Shown in pieces: positions 44,610 through 55,160 of a stretch of 64,000 bases of DNA. The stretch comes from Ascaphus truei (lineage: Eukaryota; Chordata; Amphibia; Anura; Ascaphidae). The notes below the pieces were generated by a model. It did not search any database and was not told the DNA's origin. It saw only the letters and a program-made list of their open reading frames with translations. A program made the translations under genes and the position numbers. Position 1 is the first letter of the stretch. The number at the start of each line of letters is the position of its first letter. The stretch covers positions 146,718,166 through 146,782,165 of the forward strand of contig CM071570.1 in the NCBI GenBank assembly GCA_036426205.1, given 5' to 3'.

Positions 44610-44770
44610 ATCCAGGTCTGGATAATAGAGAATTTGCCCATTAAAAATAAAGCATTAGCCAGCAAACAAATAGTAAATAAAAGTTGTTCTTACCCCTGAA
44701 ACGTTGAAGGCTATCTTCATCTTAATCCTCATGGTCCTTTCCTCTTCCGTGGCATGAAGTTATGACCTTG
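44610..44770 (-). repeat. Fragment of the composite family
   Basis: Minus strand: exon-like ATGAGGATTAAGATGAAGAT block followed by a GTAAGAAC donor-like site, then GGGCAAATTCTC and a half hairpin B (CTATTATCCAG). Confidence 0.5.
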
Positions 44771-45469
44771 GATCTGTTCTGGACATTGCCTTGTCTAATC
44801 CCTCAAGTTATATTGCCTGCTTATCTATGAATGACCTTGGATTGTCTTTGGCTCTGCTCTATCTTACACCCTTAACCAACAATCTTTCTTCCTGAGCCTC
44901 TGTCATCCCCATTGTTCTCAGAGCTTGCAACGCAATTTTTTGCTCCTGAAGGAAAATGGATCACCAGGTGCGGAAAGGGTTAGCATTCTCGATACAAGCA
45001 GTACAGATGGATGTTTGTGCACTGCGTACAGAGAAAGCCAATATCCACGCACACCTCGAAACATTTTAGAAACCAGCTGCTCCCGTGACACAAGCTGAAC
45101 ATACCATGCATCTATCGTTACCAGTGATTCAAAAGGGACCCTAAAAGTTTTCATTTTTTTTTAACAATGCCAGGCACAATTTCTATTTAAAAGTTTGACT
45201 ACATATAGGGTTAAAATCACCCTTATCATTGGAAACGTTACTTAATATGTGTGACAGGGTGAAGTCAGGTACTGATAATTATGCCTGGGAAACATATATC
45301 TGAGTTTTTCAACCAGCACTCAAAAGATTAACCCAGTAAGAATACTTGGGCAATCAGGAAGTAAGCCAAGACAGCTGGCAACCAGTTTGATAAGGAGGCT
45401 ACTGCAGGAATTAACAAAGATGCCTCATACAGAGCACTTTAGGAGGTGATAACATACCTGTACCTGCCA
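44771..45469. other. No gene seen
   Basis: Non-coding DNA with no motif I recognise. GTGTGACAGGGTGAAGTCAG at about 45250 may be an LTR fragment. Confidence 0.4.
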
Positions 45470-46980
45470 ATGATATTTCGACGGACGTTTTTAAACACAC
45501 CTGCCTTAAAAATAAATCTAAGTTTTATCCCAGCGGGTCCAAGGGACACTTCCTTGAAGTGTTTCAACAAGCAATTCAAGAAGATTTCGAGCAGATGAGT
45601 AAAAAACCCAATAGATTCAACAATAATCTTAGCATTTCAGAAAAGAAGGCTCTGAAACTGTTAACAGAGGACAAGTCCATTGTAATGAAACAGGCTGATA
45701 AAGGAGGGGGGTTGTAGTCACGGACACAGAGTACTATCTTGGGGAGGCAGATAGGATCCTTTCAGACCAGAAGACATATGAGCGACATACCACAAATCCT
45801 ACACCCAAATTTATGGAACAGCTTCACCTCCATTTTTAAAGAAAAAGAGAATGAATATTTGAATATTAAAAATCCAGTTACGGCAATTTTTTATTTTTTG
45901 CCTAAAATTAATAAAAATCCCACCAAACCACCTGGTCGACCCATAATCTCTGGGATAAGATCTCTAAAATTTTACCTTTCTGAATATATAGATGTATTTC
46001 GACAGAAATACATTGTCCCGGTGAGATCCTATCTCAGAGACACTGCACAGGTACTGAAGGTTTTAGACAGAATCCAGTTGAAGAGGGATATTTCCTGGTT
46101 ATGTGTGATGTGACCTCCTTATACACAGTGATTTACCAAACTGATGGATGCGAAGCAGTTAGGAGGACACTCGAAAGGGATCTGGAGGTGCCAATTGAAC
46201 AACAGGATTTTTTGATTGATGGTATCAAATTCGTATTGAACCATAACACGTTCTGGTTTAATGGAACACATTATTTACAGAGGTGTGGAACAGCTATGGA
46301 GACCAGGTTTGTGCCAAGCTACGCAAATGTATTCATGGGTGTTTGGGAAACAGATAACATCTGGACCAACCATCCTTTTGGCGCAGACCTGTTCCACTGG
46401 TGGCGTTATATCGACGATGTCCTTTTCATCTGGCAGGGTGATGAGGAACGCCTCGATATGTTTTTAGAATATATCAATGATAACACGGTTAATTTAGTGT
46501 TTACATCAGAAAGGAGTAGACAATGCATTGATTTCTTAGATCTGTCAATTTACATTGAAGAGGACCATCTTAAGACGAAACGTTTTTTTTTAAATGTTGA
46601 TTGCAACAATTATCTGTTTAAATCTAGTTGCCACCCCCGCCGGTGGATTAAGAATATACCCATGGGACAGTTCCGATATGTCCGGCAAAACTGTTTTCAG
46701 AAAACAGGCGGACATTTTAAAGGAGAGATTTATTGAGAGGAAGTATAACAAAGAGAAACTAAAAGTTTCAATCGAGAGAACTAGCTTATTGGATAGAAAA
46801 GATGTTTTGACACCAAAGATAAAATTGAATGGGACAGGATATGAAGTTTAATGTATTACTATGTTCAATAAAGATTCAGAAAGAATAAAGGCAATAGTCA
46901 ATAAGCATTGGCACCTTTTGCTGCAGGATCCACTATTAAAAAAACCATCTACCACAACGCCCCAGTAATTTTTCGAAGGG
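45470..46980 (+). pseudogene. Penelope-like element reverse transcriptase, second PLE
   Basis: Plus strand, four frame segments. 45484-45705: N-terminal block with FYPSGSKGHFLEVFQ and VMKQADKGGG. 45715-45835: VVVTDTEYYLGEADRIL. 45860-46110: FYFLPKINKNPTKPPGRPII, RT motifs of this class. 46101-46736: MCDVTSLYT, GTAMETRFVPSYANVFMG and the catalytic RYIDDVLFIW (about 46402-46431), then FLDLSIYIEEDHL and SSCHPRRWIKNIP. 46740-46960: CITMFNKDSERIKAIVNKHW linker. PLE RTs resemble telomerase and act with a GIY-YIG endonuclease (known); here that domain is not recognisable downstream. Frameshifts at about 45707, 45835, 46095 and 46735 disable it, yet YIDD is intact. Confidence 0.88.
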
Positions 46981-48190
46981 CCGATAACATTAAAAGATAT
47001 AATAATAATAAACAACCAATATAGGGGGCATCTATTACCAAAATATGGAACAATAGTATAATGTCAGTAGGTATCAAGCCAAAAATGTGAAAAAGCAGTA
47101 TAAGGGGTACAATCTTTCAGGGTAAAGGCACTTTCTTCTGGCCCATTCCAACGTAGAATTAAAAAAATGCAGTACTTCCCTAGAGTTTAAATGAACCAAT
47201 ACAGTCCAATATAATCACATTATGGCAGCTAGTCACTCCATCTGTGTCTGGATATCTTGCTTCCACATCAACCACAACCATCAGGATGCATCACATGACA
47301 GCCAGGGCTGTTGTAGGTCATATTAGTTAGAGATCCATAGCAGTCTCACTGTGCATCTTTCCAGTGTCAACAATGATGGCTCTCATAGCAACCAGGATAG
47401 CAAATCACCAGCCTCAATGGTGCAGTGTTAAAACGCTTATTTTTTATCTATTAAACTTTATTACGCCATCAGAAGCACTTTTGCGCTCATGTTTTGTAGA
47501 TATAATATGTATGTTTATAATTTTTAGATATATAACTATGTTTACATTACTTATCCCCTGCACCCAAACATATGCCTGCACTCACACTCATTTACTGATC
47601 CCCTGATCCCAGAGACTCCAGCACCCTTCTTCTGCATTCACTATAGTAGCCCCTCAACCCACCAATAAAAAAAATTGCCAGCATGCTCTACATACTATAT
47701 TGCAGTGTGACTCCAATCACGCTGCTCCCCTCAGCTCATCTACTAACAGTTAGAATGTCACCAAGTGACTCAGTGGAGCTTGGTGGCTGCCAATCATTCT
47801 CCTTAATTTGTACAAGTTGTTGCTGGCAAAGGTGTATTGTTTCTGGGAAGTATTGTGTTATGCCTAATTCAAAGATTGTGGATTTATAAATGTTACAGAA
47901 ACAGTGGCCCTGTATGCAAGCTGCCTGCAGGAATATATCCCAGAGAACGTAAAAGACGATGAAGCAGCTGCATTGATGGAGTGATTATTATTAAATTAGT
48001 TCAAATATAAACTGGAATAAATACTTTGTTTTCAAGTACTGTATGTCAGTAGTAATTACATTTTTATACTCTTAGAGAAAGCTTGCACTCCCATTACTCA
48101 CTGTACCAGAATGAACAACTGTGGTGTACCAAATGCTGTCGGTAGATCCCATATTTGAAAAGATTTAAAAGTAGACATACAGCGGGCACT
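46981..48190. other. No gene seen; probable PLE 3' flank
   Basis: Non-coding DNA. CAGTATAAGGGGTAC near 47098 could be a trace of the PLE C-terminal half, but no reading frame can be supported. Confidence 0.4.
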
Positions 48191-48194
48191 CGTG

Positions 48195-48262
48195 AACTGA
48201 AGAAAAACCGTGTCAGGCTTGACGACGGTCCCAGCTGGGACCGAAATGCATAGGAGGAATAT
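48195..48262 (+). repeat. Hammerhead-like motif of a PLE terminus
   Basis: TTGACGA, a perfect 6-bp hairpin GGTCCC-AGCT-GGGACC, GAAA, TGCA and TA. The order matches a hammerhead core with palindromic helix III, but the first core base is changed and no helix I pairs. Probably inactive. Confidence 0.45.
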
Positions 48263-49220
48263 ATAACCTCAATTAAAACACTTTTCTTCAATTCATGAAG
48301 AATGCACTACCTTTCTACTTTTGAATATATTTTTATACATGCCCAAGAATGCCATGTGGATGGCAAATTGTGCATCAGTGCTTTAAAGCATCAGTGCTTT
48401 AAAGGGAGGAAACACCAGCATTGTTTTCCAAGCCTGAGGCGGAATTAAAATTGAATCCCAGGCATGCAGGACTTAACCATGGTTCAAAGGGATAGATCTT
48501 AAGATGGTCGCTATTTTTTTAAGGTTACGTTATCTTATTTTAACATAGGTATATCTGTAACGCAGATCCCCAAAGCAGCCATTTTCCTTAAAAATAAGGG
48601 AACCTTCAATTTTAATGGACCTTAGGCTTCTTAATATGCAAATCATCTAGTAATGAGCACTTTGCATAATAACAGAGATCCTCAGACCTCCCTTACTGTT
48701 TAAGTTATGCTAATAACGCAACCATATTTGTCTCCTGCTGAAAGCTGCTATTACTCACTTCTAAACCCTTAGGAGCATTACGTTATTTCTCCAAATAGCC
48801 TACAAGTAAGAATGGAAGGTCTTAAGTGGTACCCATATGAATGAACTGAGTGTAGGAATTAACCCTTTCATGATGTTTTATACTTAAGTAATAATCCCCA
48901 AAGAATAGGGCATTACTGGCTAATAATGTCCCGGCTGGAAGACTTCAAGGTCTGAGAGACTTTAACCTAGCAAGGGTATGATTGATTAGTAATGGATAAG
49001 ATAAATGTAGGTTTTTTTTTTTTTTTTTTTTTAAAGATTTACACTTTTGTAGTCATATTAATTTTTATCAACATGATCATCTACATCCTTATGCTTTTAG
49101 TGCACATGCGTATTAAAAGGAAATTGCACATACACTAAAGCCCCTCTCTATACATACACATAGACCCCCTCTATATACACACAGTCTGCAGCCCCCTCCT
49201 CTATATACACAACACACACT

Positions 49221-49280
49221 CTGCAGATACAATCTCAACCACCCCAGTGTACATCTGCATTGCCCCAAAGGCGGGCAGCC
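49221..49280. repeat. Direct repeat, copy A
   Basis: Shares CAGTGTACATCTGCATTGCC and CAAAGGCGG with 49422-49482. Confidence 0.85.
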
Positions 49281-49421
49281 TGATGGGGCTCCCTAAGAAC
49301 TGCTCCCCTCTGCACAGGACCAGCGTGCTAAGGGTTAACATGTGCTTGTACTTTGTGGAACGTCAATCCCACCACTGGAATGTTAATGAGTCAAGAGGAC
49401 ACAAATAATTTTTTGTTCACA

Positions 49422-49482
49422 GCTGCAGCAGATTCAATCTCAACAACCACAGTGTACATCTGCATTGCCACAAAGGCGGACA
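49422..49482. repeat. Direct repeat, copy B
   Basis: Partner of 49221-49280, about 200 bp downstream, in the same orientation. Confidence 0.85.
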
Positions 49483-49599
49483 GCCTTTGGCGCAGCTGAA
49501 GGGCAGCCAAAGGTTGTGAGCCGTTTGCTGCTGTTCGGTGATGTTAAAGCTGCTATATTTCAATCTAAAACTCATAAGCCCTTTATCCCTTGTACCCAA

Positions 49600-49770
49600 T
49601 TTTCCAACTCTATCTGTGCATGAAATGTCTTTGAATTCACTGTATAACCCTGTTCTTTTAATGTAACCTTGTATTTTATTAGCTCTGTGCCCAGGACATA
49701 CTTGAAAACGAGAGGTAACACTCAATGTATTACTTCCTGGTAAAATATTTTTATAAATAAATAAAACCCC
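49600..49770 (+). mobile_element. LINE 3' tail, second copy
   Basis: Matches 41548-41710: CTGTGCATGAAATGTCTT, CATACTTGAAAACGAGAG, CAATGTATTACTTCCTGGTA, then an AAATAAATAAA tail. Confidence 0.65.
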
Positions 49771-49779
49771 ACTCTATAT

Positions 49780-50333
49780 ACACAAACACAGTCTGCAGCC
49801 CCCCTCTTTATATGCAAACACTCTGCCGCCCCCCTATACTCACAAAACACACACTAAAAACACACACAACAACCCACCCTCTACACCCATAAACACACAT
49901 TGCAGCTCTGCACCCATAAACACACCAACAAAACACTCTGTAGCCGCTCTCTAGACCAGCAAAACACACAGCCGACAGACAACTTTCTCCACTCCCCTGT
50001 GCGGAGCTCTCTGCAGGCAGGGGGGGAGGAGTAAGTGCCTTGCTGGTCCCTTCTGTCCAATCACATCCCCTGTCTGAGAGCTGCTCTCACTCCACGTGTA
50101 TGAGAACTCAAAGTTGATTGTCTGAAAAACTTGGAGGGGTGACAAATATTCTGCATCTATACTGAATGGGTAATGCCCGGAATTTTAACCAATCAGAGAG
50201 CAGGGATTTCAATAATGCCTGAAATTTAACAGGTTTAGCCTATAATAACAGATATACTGTGAAACATATAAATGGCTGAACCACAGCAACAAATTAATTA
50301 TATATATATATATATCTATATATATAAATATAA

Positions 50334-50369
<36 letters not shown>

Positions 50370-50540
50370 ATATATATAAAATTTTATCACAAAAAGCAAG
50401 CAGCCAGCACCCAAGCAACAATGTAAAGTCAAGGTGAAATCAATATAGAAACCCTGTCTTCCCATAAGAGAAGGCACAAAAGCAGCAACACTCAGATATA
50501 GCAAAAAGACATGTATTAGCAGTGAAAAAACACACACTAT
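49780..50540. other. CA-rich and AT-rich DNA, no gene
   Basis: CA-rich runs with CAGTCTGCAGCCCCC at 49780-49960, then ordinary DNA, then (AT)n at 50298-50375. Confidence 0.55.
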
Positions 50541-50605
50541 AAACCCAACGTTTCGGTCCTGGCAGGAAGGTCCTGCCAGGACCGAAACGTTGGGTTTATA
50601 GTGTG
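50541..50605. repeat. Perfect 30-bp-arm hairpin
   Basis: Arms CTATAAACCCAACGTTTCGG plus TCCTGGCAGGA and their complement. The right arm contains GGACCGAAACGTTGG, a pattern known from PLE termini, so this may be two head-to-head termini. Confidence 0.85.
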
Positions 50606-50939
50606 CTGTTTTGACGCATTGACACTGACGTCATAACCGAGTGCTGGACGCGGACTGTCCATGCGCAACTGCTGTCAGAAGCCTGTACTACAACCGGAGC
50701 CATTTTCCAGGACTCTAATACATTTGTATTGAATACCATCTGCCCTGGACATCTGTTGGGACTACGATCCTGATACTGCAAGACTGGGACTGCCCCAAGA
50801 CGCTGCAGACACTAACCGGATGGTGGTGATTATATCCCGCAATGCTAGATTTTATTGTACCCTTGTGAGTGCATTTTTTACCGCCCTTTCCCCCTCCCCT
50901 CATTAAAATACAATTTACGCTATGGGCGTGCGCTCGCTC

Positions 50940-50976
50940 TACTTCCCTTTTTCCTATATATTATATATATATATAT

Positions 50977-51015
<39 letters not shown>

Positions 51016-51058
51016 TATATATATATATCTATTATATATATATATATATATATATATC
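50940..51058. repeat. (TA)n microsatellite
   Basis: TA-rich tract with short interruptions. The Tyr/Ile-rich frames are artefacts. Confidence 0.95.
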
Positions 51059-51366
51059 ATATACCACACTATTAAGGTTATGGTGGGTAAAAAAAGTGAC
51101 TAAAACCCTCCACAGTAAAGCATAAAGCAACTGTAAATTTCCTGTATATCCTTTGCATGTCTTAGACAGGTCTGCAACCCTGTCTTTCACCATTATCACC
51201 CAGCAAACAGCACTTCCACTGCAGCAAGGGATTCTGGGAAATGCCAAATAAGCACACAGTGCCACTTTTTATCTCATGCTCACATTACAGGAGCAACCCT
51301 AGTCAATGCTGCTGCTTTAAACACAGCTTTTAAGCAGGACTTGGGAGATGCAAAGTCTTTAACCTA

Positions 51367-51409
51367 CTCACAGACATGTTTCAACCTTGATGGGTCTCAT
51401 CAGTGTGAG
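51367..51409 (-). ncRNA. Hammerhead ribozyme (type I, PLE class)
   Basis: On the minus strand: helix I CUCACA / UGUGAG, core CUGAUGA, helix II GACC-CAUCAA-GGUU, GAAA, palindromic CAUG for helix III, then UC at the cleavage site. All core bases of the hammerhead are present. The minimal palindromic helix III is characteristic of PLE ribozymes, which act best as dimers (established knowledge). Self-cleavage is predicted, not shown. Confidence 0.82.
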
Positions 51410-51510
51410 ATTGGCTTACTGACATTTGCTCAAATGAGATAGAGTAGGTAATCACCACGACTATTAAGGTTATGGGGGTAAAAAAAGTGACTAAATGTCA
51501 TTAAGCCAAC

Positions 51511-51553
51511 CTCACACTGATGAGACCCATCAAGGTTGAAAACTGTCTGTGAG
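51511..51553 (+). ncRNA. Hammerhead ribozyme, inverted partner
   Basis: Same helix I (CUCACA / UGUGAG), core CUGAUGA and helix II. The helix III part reads ACUG instead of CAUG after GAAA, so the palindrome is lost and activity is likely reduced. Confidence 0.7.
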
Positions 51554-51800
51554 TGGGTTAACTGACTTTGCATCTCCCAAGTCCTTGCTTAAAGCTGAGT
51601 TTAAAGCAGCATGCATTGACACGGGTTGCTCATGTAATGTGAGCATGAGATAAAAAGTGGCACTGTGTGCTCATTTGCATGTCATTTCCCAGAATCCCTT
51701 GCTGCAGTGGAAGTGCTGTTTGCTGGGTGATAATGGTGAAAGACAGGGTTGCAGACCTGTCTAAGACATGCAAATGAATATACAGGAATATTTACAGTTG

Positions 51801-51830
<30 letters not shown>

Positions 51831-51833
<3 letters not shown>

Positions 51834-52440
51834 GACAAACAGCTTACTCTGGGGCTCCGCCGTTTGTCCGGGACTGTTAGAACACGGTCTTCTAGGGTAG
51901 GTTAAATGATGAGGCGTCCCGTACTGTTCCTTTAAACAGGCTATGCCTGGTTTATTCAGTCCTAGGCACTGAGACTGCCACAGTGCATACAACAGAAACA
52001 CATCAAAACAAAAGCTGCTCACCTGAGCGATAACTTAACTTAGATTTTTCCCTAACTCAGGGTGGAAGTGGCTTTTCCACTTCCAACAACAAAACAAGGT
52101 ACTTTTGCAGAATAAGACAAATGAACAGAATGATTGAACCTGTTCTCCCCTCTGTAGTTCAGCAGCCTTCCAGCCTCCAGGCTCTTGGAGAGAGGGGGAG
52201 AGCAAACAGGAAATCAGTCTTACATACCTGATTTCTAATTAGCATGACAGGTGACAGAAATCAGGCAGCAGACAAACTCTGGTCTGGATCTCTCATCCCT
52301 CAGTTCCAGCGCTTTCCAAACTGTGGGATGGAGTGCATGTATTATAAGGCTGCACTCCCAGGCCAAACAGGATAGAAACTGTTCAGTATCCTGGGAGCCC
52401 TATATATGGAATTTATTACCATCCCCTGGTTTCTGTCACA
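51831..52440 (-). mobile_element. 3' LTR of Gmr1-like element
   Basis: 610 bp. On the minus strand it starts TGTGACAGAAACC and ends GTTTGTCACA; the outer 7 bases are inverted repeats. A polypurine tract borders its start. The other LTR survives only as 28 bp at 56225-56252. The left flank is an (AT)n run, so no target duplication can be judged. Confidence 0.85.
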
Positions 52441-53679
52441 TATCCTCCCCCCCAGCTCAGACCTCGAGGGATGAGCGACCATGGATATTAGGGAGTGCAT
52501 CCTTGACAACCCGTCAGCATTGCCATGTTTGTGCCCTGACCTGTGTTCCACAGAAAATTTAAAGGGTTGTAGGCTTAGGAACCACCTGGTCACTCTAGCG
52601 TTCTTTTCCCTATTTTGACACATCCAGGTAAGGGGTGCATGATCTGTGACCAACCGGAATTTTCTCCCCAACAGGTAGTATTTGAGCGTCTCTACAGCCC
52701 ACTTTATTGCGAGACACTCTTTCTCTACTATGGAGTAATTTTTCTCCTGGGGATTTAGTTTCCTACTTAAATAAAGGATGGGGTGCTCCTCACCTTGAGA
52801 CTCCTGGGAGAGTACCGCCCCCAGCCCTACCTCAGATGCATCGGTTTGGACTACGAACTCTTTGGAGAAGTCAGGTGTGACCAACACTGGTTGGGCACAG
52901 AGAGCTTCTTTCAGGCTTCTAAAGGCCTGTTCGGTTTCGGGGGACCACTTTACCATTAGCAGTCCTCTTGCTTTTGTGAGGTCGGTTAGTGGGGTTGCCT
53001 TAGTTGCAAAATTGGGAATAAACTTTCTATAGTAGCCAATTAACCCCAAAAAGGTCCTTACTTGTTTTTTTGTAACTGGCCTTGGCCAATTTTGTATCGC
53101 CTCTACTTTGAGTGTTTGTGGTTTGAGTAACCCTCTACCAATAGAATACCCCAGATACTTGGCCTCCTCCAGACCAATAGTGCATTTAGCGGGGTTAGCA
53201 GTTAGTCCGGCAGACCGAACTGCGTCGAGCACAGCTTGGACCTTTGGAAGGTAGGACTGCCAATCTACACTATGGATTACCACATCATCTAGGTAGGCGG
53301 CAGCGTACCGAGCATGTGGTTTTAAAATTTTATCCATCATTCTTTGGAATGTGGCGGGAGCTCTATGTAAGCCAAAAGGCAGCACCTTATACTGAAAGAG
53401 GCCGTCTGGGGTTGAGAAGGCTGTTTTTTCTTTTGCCCTTTCTGTGAGGGGAACCTGCCAGTACCCTTTTGTTAGGTCTAGGGTTGTGAGATATCGGGCT
53501 TTGCCCAGTCTCTCTACAAGTTCATCCACCCTGGGCATAGGATAAATATCAAATTTTGACACCGCGTTTAGTTTCCGGTAGTCATTACAAAACCTTGTTG
53601 TACCGTCTGGCTTTGGGACTAAAACTATAGGGCTGTTCCACCCACTTTGGGATTCCTCAATTACGCCTAGTTTTAGCAT
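52342..53679 (-). pseudogene. Gmr1-like reverse transcriptase and RNase H
   Basis: A 445-codon open frame without internal stops. RT: MLKLGVIEESQSGWNSPIVL, LDLTKGYWQVPL, FGLHRAPATFQRMM and the catalytic AAAYLDDVVIH (YLDD at residues 129-132). RNase H: VVQTDASEVGLGAVLSQ (D279), YSIVEKECLAIKWA, LVTDHAPL (D345), HGNADGLSRM (D388). The frame starts at a Met inside the junction with the upstream integrase frame and runs about 98 bases into the LTR. Catalytic residues are intact, but expression would need a frameshift from the upstream frame. In this family RT lies downstream of integrase. Confidence 0.9.
52441..52456 (-). other. Polypurine tract
   Basis: Minus strand CTGGGGGGGAGGATA immediately before the LTR start. 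Confidence 0.8.
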
Positions 53680-54812
53680 TTTTTAACCTCTAAACTTATA
53701 GCCTCTCTCTTGGCCTCTGGGATTCGGTATGGTTTAAGGTTAACTCGGACCCCCGGTTCAGAGACTAGGTCATGTTCAATTACGCTAGTTCTACCTGGCT
53801 GTGTAGAGAAGACTTCTTTGTTTCTTCTCACTAAATTCTGGACCTCTCGTTTCTGATGAACGGACAGGGTTTCAGCTATGTTAACCTCTGGGTCAGTTTC
53901 TTGATTCTCTGACTGACCTGGGGGTACTAGGGTTAACAAGACTTCTCTATCTTTCCAGGGCTTGAGTAGGTTTATATGGTAAATTTGCTCAGGTTTCCTC
54001 CTACCTGGCTGTCTTACCTTATAATTGACTTCTCCCACTCTTTCCAAGACCTCATATGGCCCATGCCATTTAGCAAGGAATTTACTCTCCACGGTGGGAA
54101 CCAGAACTAGTACCCTATCACCTGGGAAAAAAATTCTGACCCTAGCACCCTTATTATACGTATTCCTCTGTGCTTCTTGAGCTTTCTCCATGTGTTCCCT
54201 CACTATGGGTAGGACTGCAGCAATGCGGTCCTGCATCTGGGCAACATGCTCTATTACACTTCTGTAAGGGGTAACCTCGTGTTCCCAAGTCTCTTTGGCT
54301 ATATCCAGTAAGCCCCTTGGGTGTCGGCCACACAATAGTTCAAATGGGGAGAAACCTGTGAATGATTGGGGAACTTCCCTAATGGCAAATAACAAGTATG
54401 GTAACAAACAATCCCAGTTTTTCCCATCCTTATCGACTGCCCGGCGTAACATGCTCTTTAAGGTTTTATTGAACCTTTCCACTAAACCATCTGTTTGTGG
54501 ATGATAGACTGAGGTTCTGAGATGCTTGATTTTTAGAAGTTTATATAGCTCTTTTGTTACTTGGGACATAAATGGTGTTCCCTGGTCAGATAAAATCTCT
54601 TTAGGAATTCCGACCCGGGAAAACAGAACTACTAACTCTTTTGCTATGTTTTTAGCAGAGGTGCTACGTAGGGGAACTGCCTCCGGATATTGGGTGGCAT
54701 AATCTAATATTACCAATAAATGCTGATGTCCCCTAGCAGACTTTATTAGGGGTCCTACTAGATTCATAGCAATCCGGTTAAATGGTACCACTATTATGGG
54801 AAGGGGTACCAA
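53673..54812 (-). pseudogene. Gmr1-like integrase (upstream of RT)
   Basis: A 379-codon open frame. The rve core has LVGPLIKSARGHQHLLVILD, EILSDQGTPF (D76) and HPQTDGLVERFN (E112, spacing 35). The first catalytic Asp is Asn (IAMNLVGP, residue 17), so strand transfer is probably lost. A GPY/F-like C-terminal part follows (LAKWHGPYEVLERVGEVNYK). After it come HDLVSEPGVRVN and KPYRIPEAKREAI, which in ordinary Gypsy elements sit just before RT. The frame ends at AAAAAATGCTAA, where one more A would continue into RT. Integrase before RT within a Ty3/Gypsy sequence is the hallmark of Gmr1-type elements (established knowledge). The N-terminal zinc finger is missing through a deletion. Confidence 0.9.
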
Positions 54813-54834
54813 TGGGTTAAAAAAAAAACATCAA

Positions 54835-55160
54835 CAGTGGAATATTCATGATTATCCCCATGTATACAACAAACTGCCACTCTTTGTGAACTGTTTACCT
54901 ATTTCTTCTTAACGGGCAACAGGTATTCGGACACTAGTGTGACCATGCTCCCAGAGTCAAGAAGTGCCCGAACCCTCCTACCATTAACCTTTACAAATGC
55001 CCACAGATGGTTATTCAAGGGATCCTCTGGGCTAGGGCCCATACATTGGGACCACAGCGAATAAGGTTCCACGCTGTTGCATTGCATGGGTTCATCATTT
55101 AGTGGGCAGATTTTTGCTGTGTGGCCCCTCTCATAACAATTTACACATTTAGGTACATAG
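54835..55160 (-). pseudogene. Gmr1-like protease and zinc knuckle remnant
   Basis: Zinc knuckle CVNCYERGHTAKIC (CX2CX4HX4C) at 55106-55147 closes gag. The aspartic protease start VRALLDSGSMVTLVSEYLLP follows at about 54905-54980 with the DSG catalytic triad. The rest of protease and the integrase zinc finger are deleted: coding resumes at the integrase core after about 85 bases. Confidence 0.82.

Larger units (their letters stand above)
48300..49590. other. No gene seen
   Basis: Contains a 16-base tandem duplication (GCATCAGTGCTTTAAA at about 48372), a poly-T run at 49014-49033 and CA-rich patches. The duplicated block at 49221-49280 and 49422-49482 is listed separately. Confidence 0.5.
51072..51805. 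mobile_element. Palindromic PLE terminal region with two hammerheads
   Basis: Inverted arms 51119-51410 and 51503-51802, about 290 bp each, roughly 85-90 percent alike by eye. Between them is a direct copy of the outer stretch TTAAGGTTATGG...GTAAAAAAAGTGACTAAA (51072-51103 and 51466-51496). Each arm contains a hammerhead motif pointing outward from the centre. Head-to-head terminal repeats are known in Penelope-like elements. No ORF remains. Confidence 0.7.
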
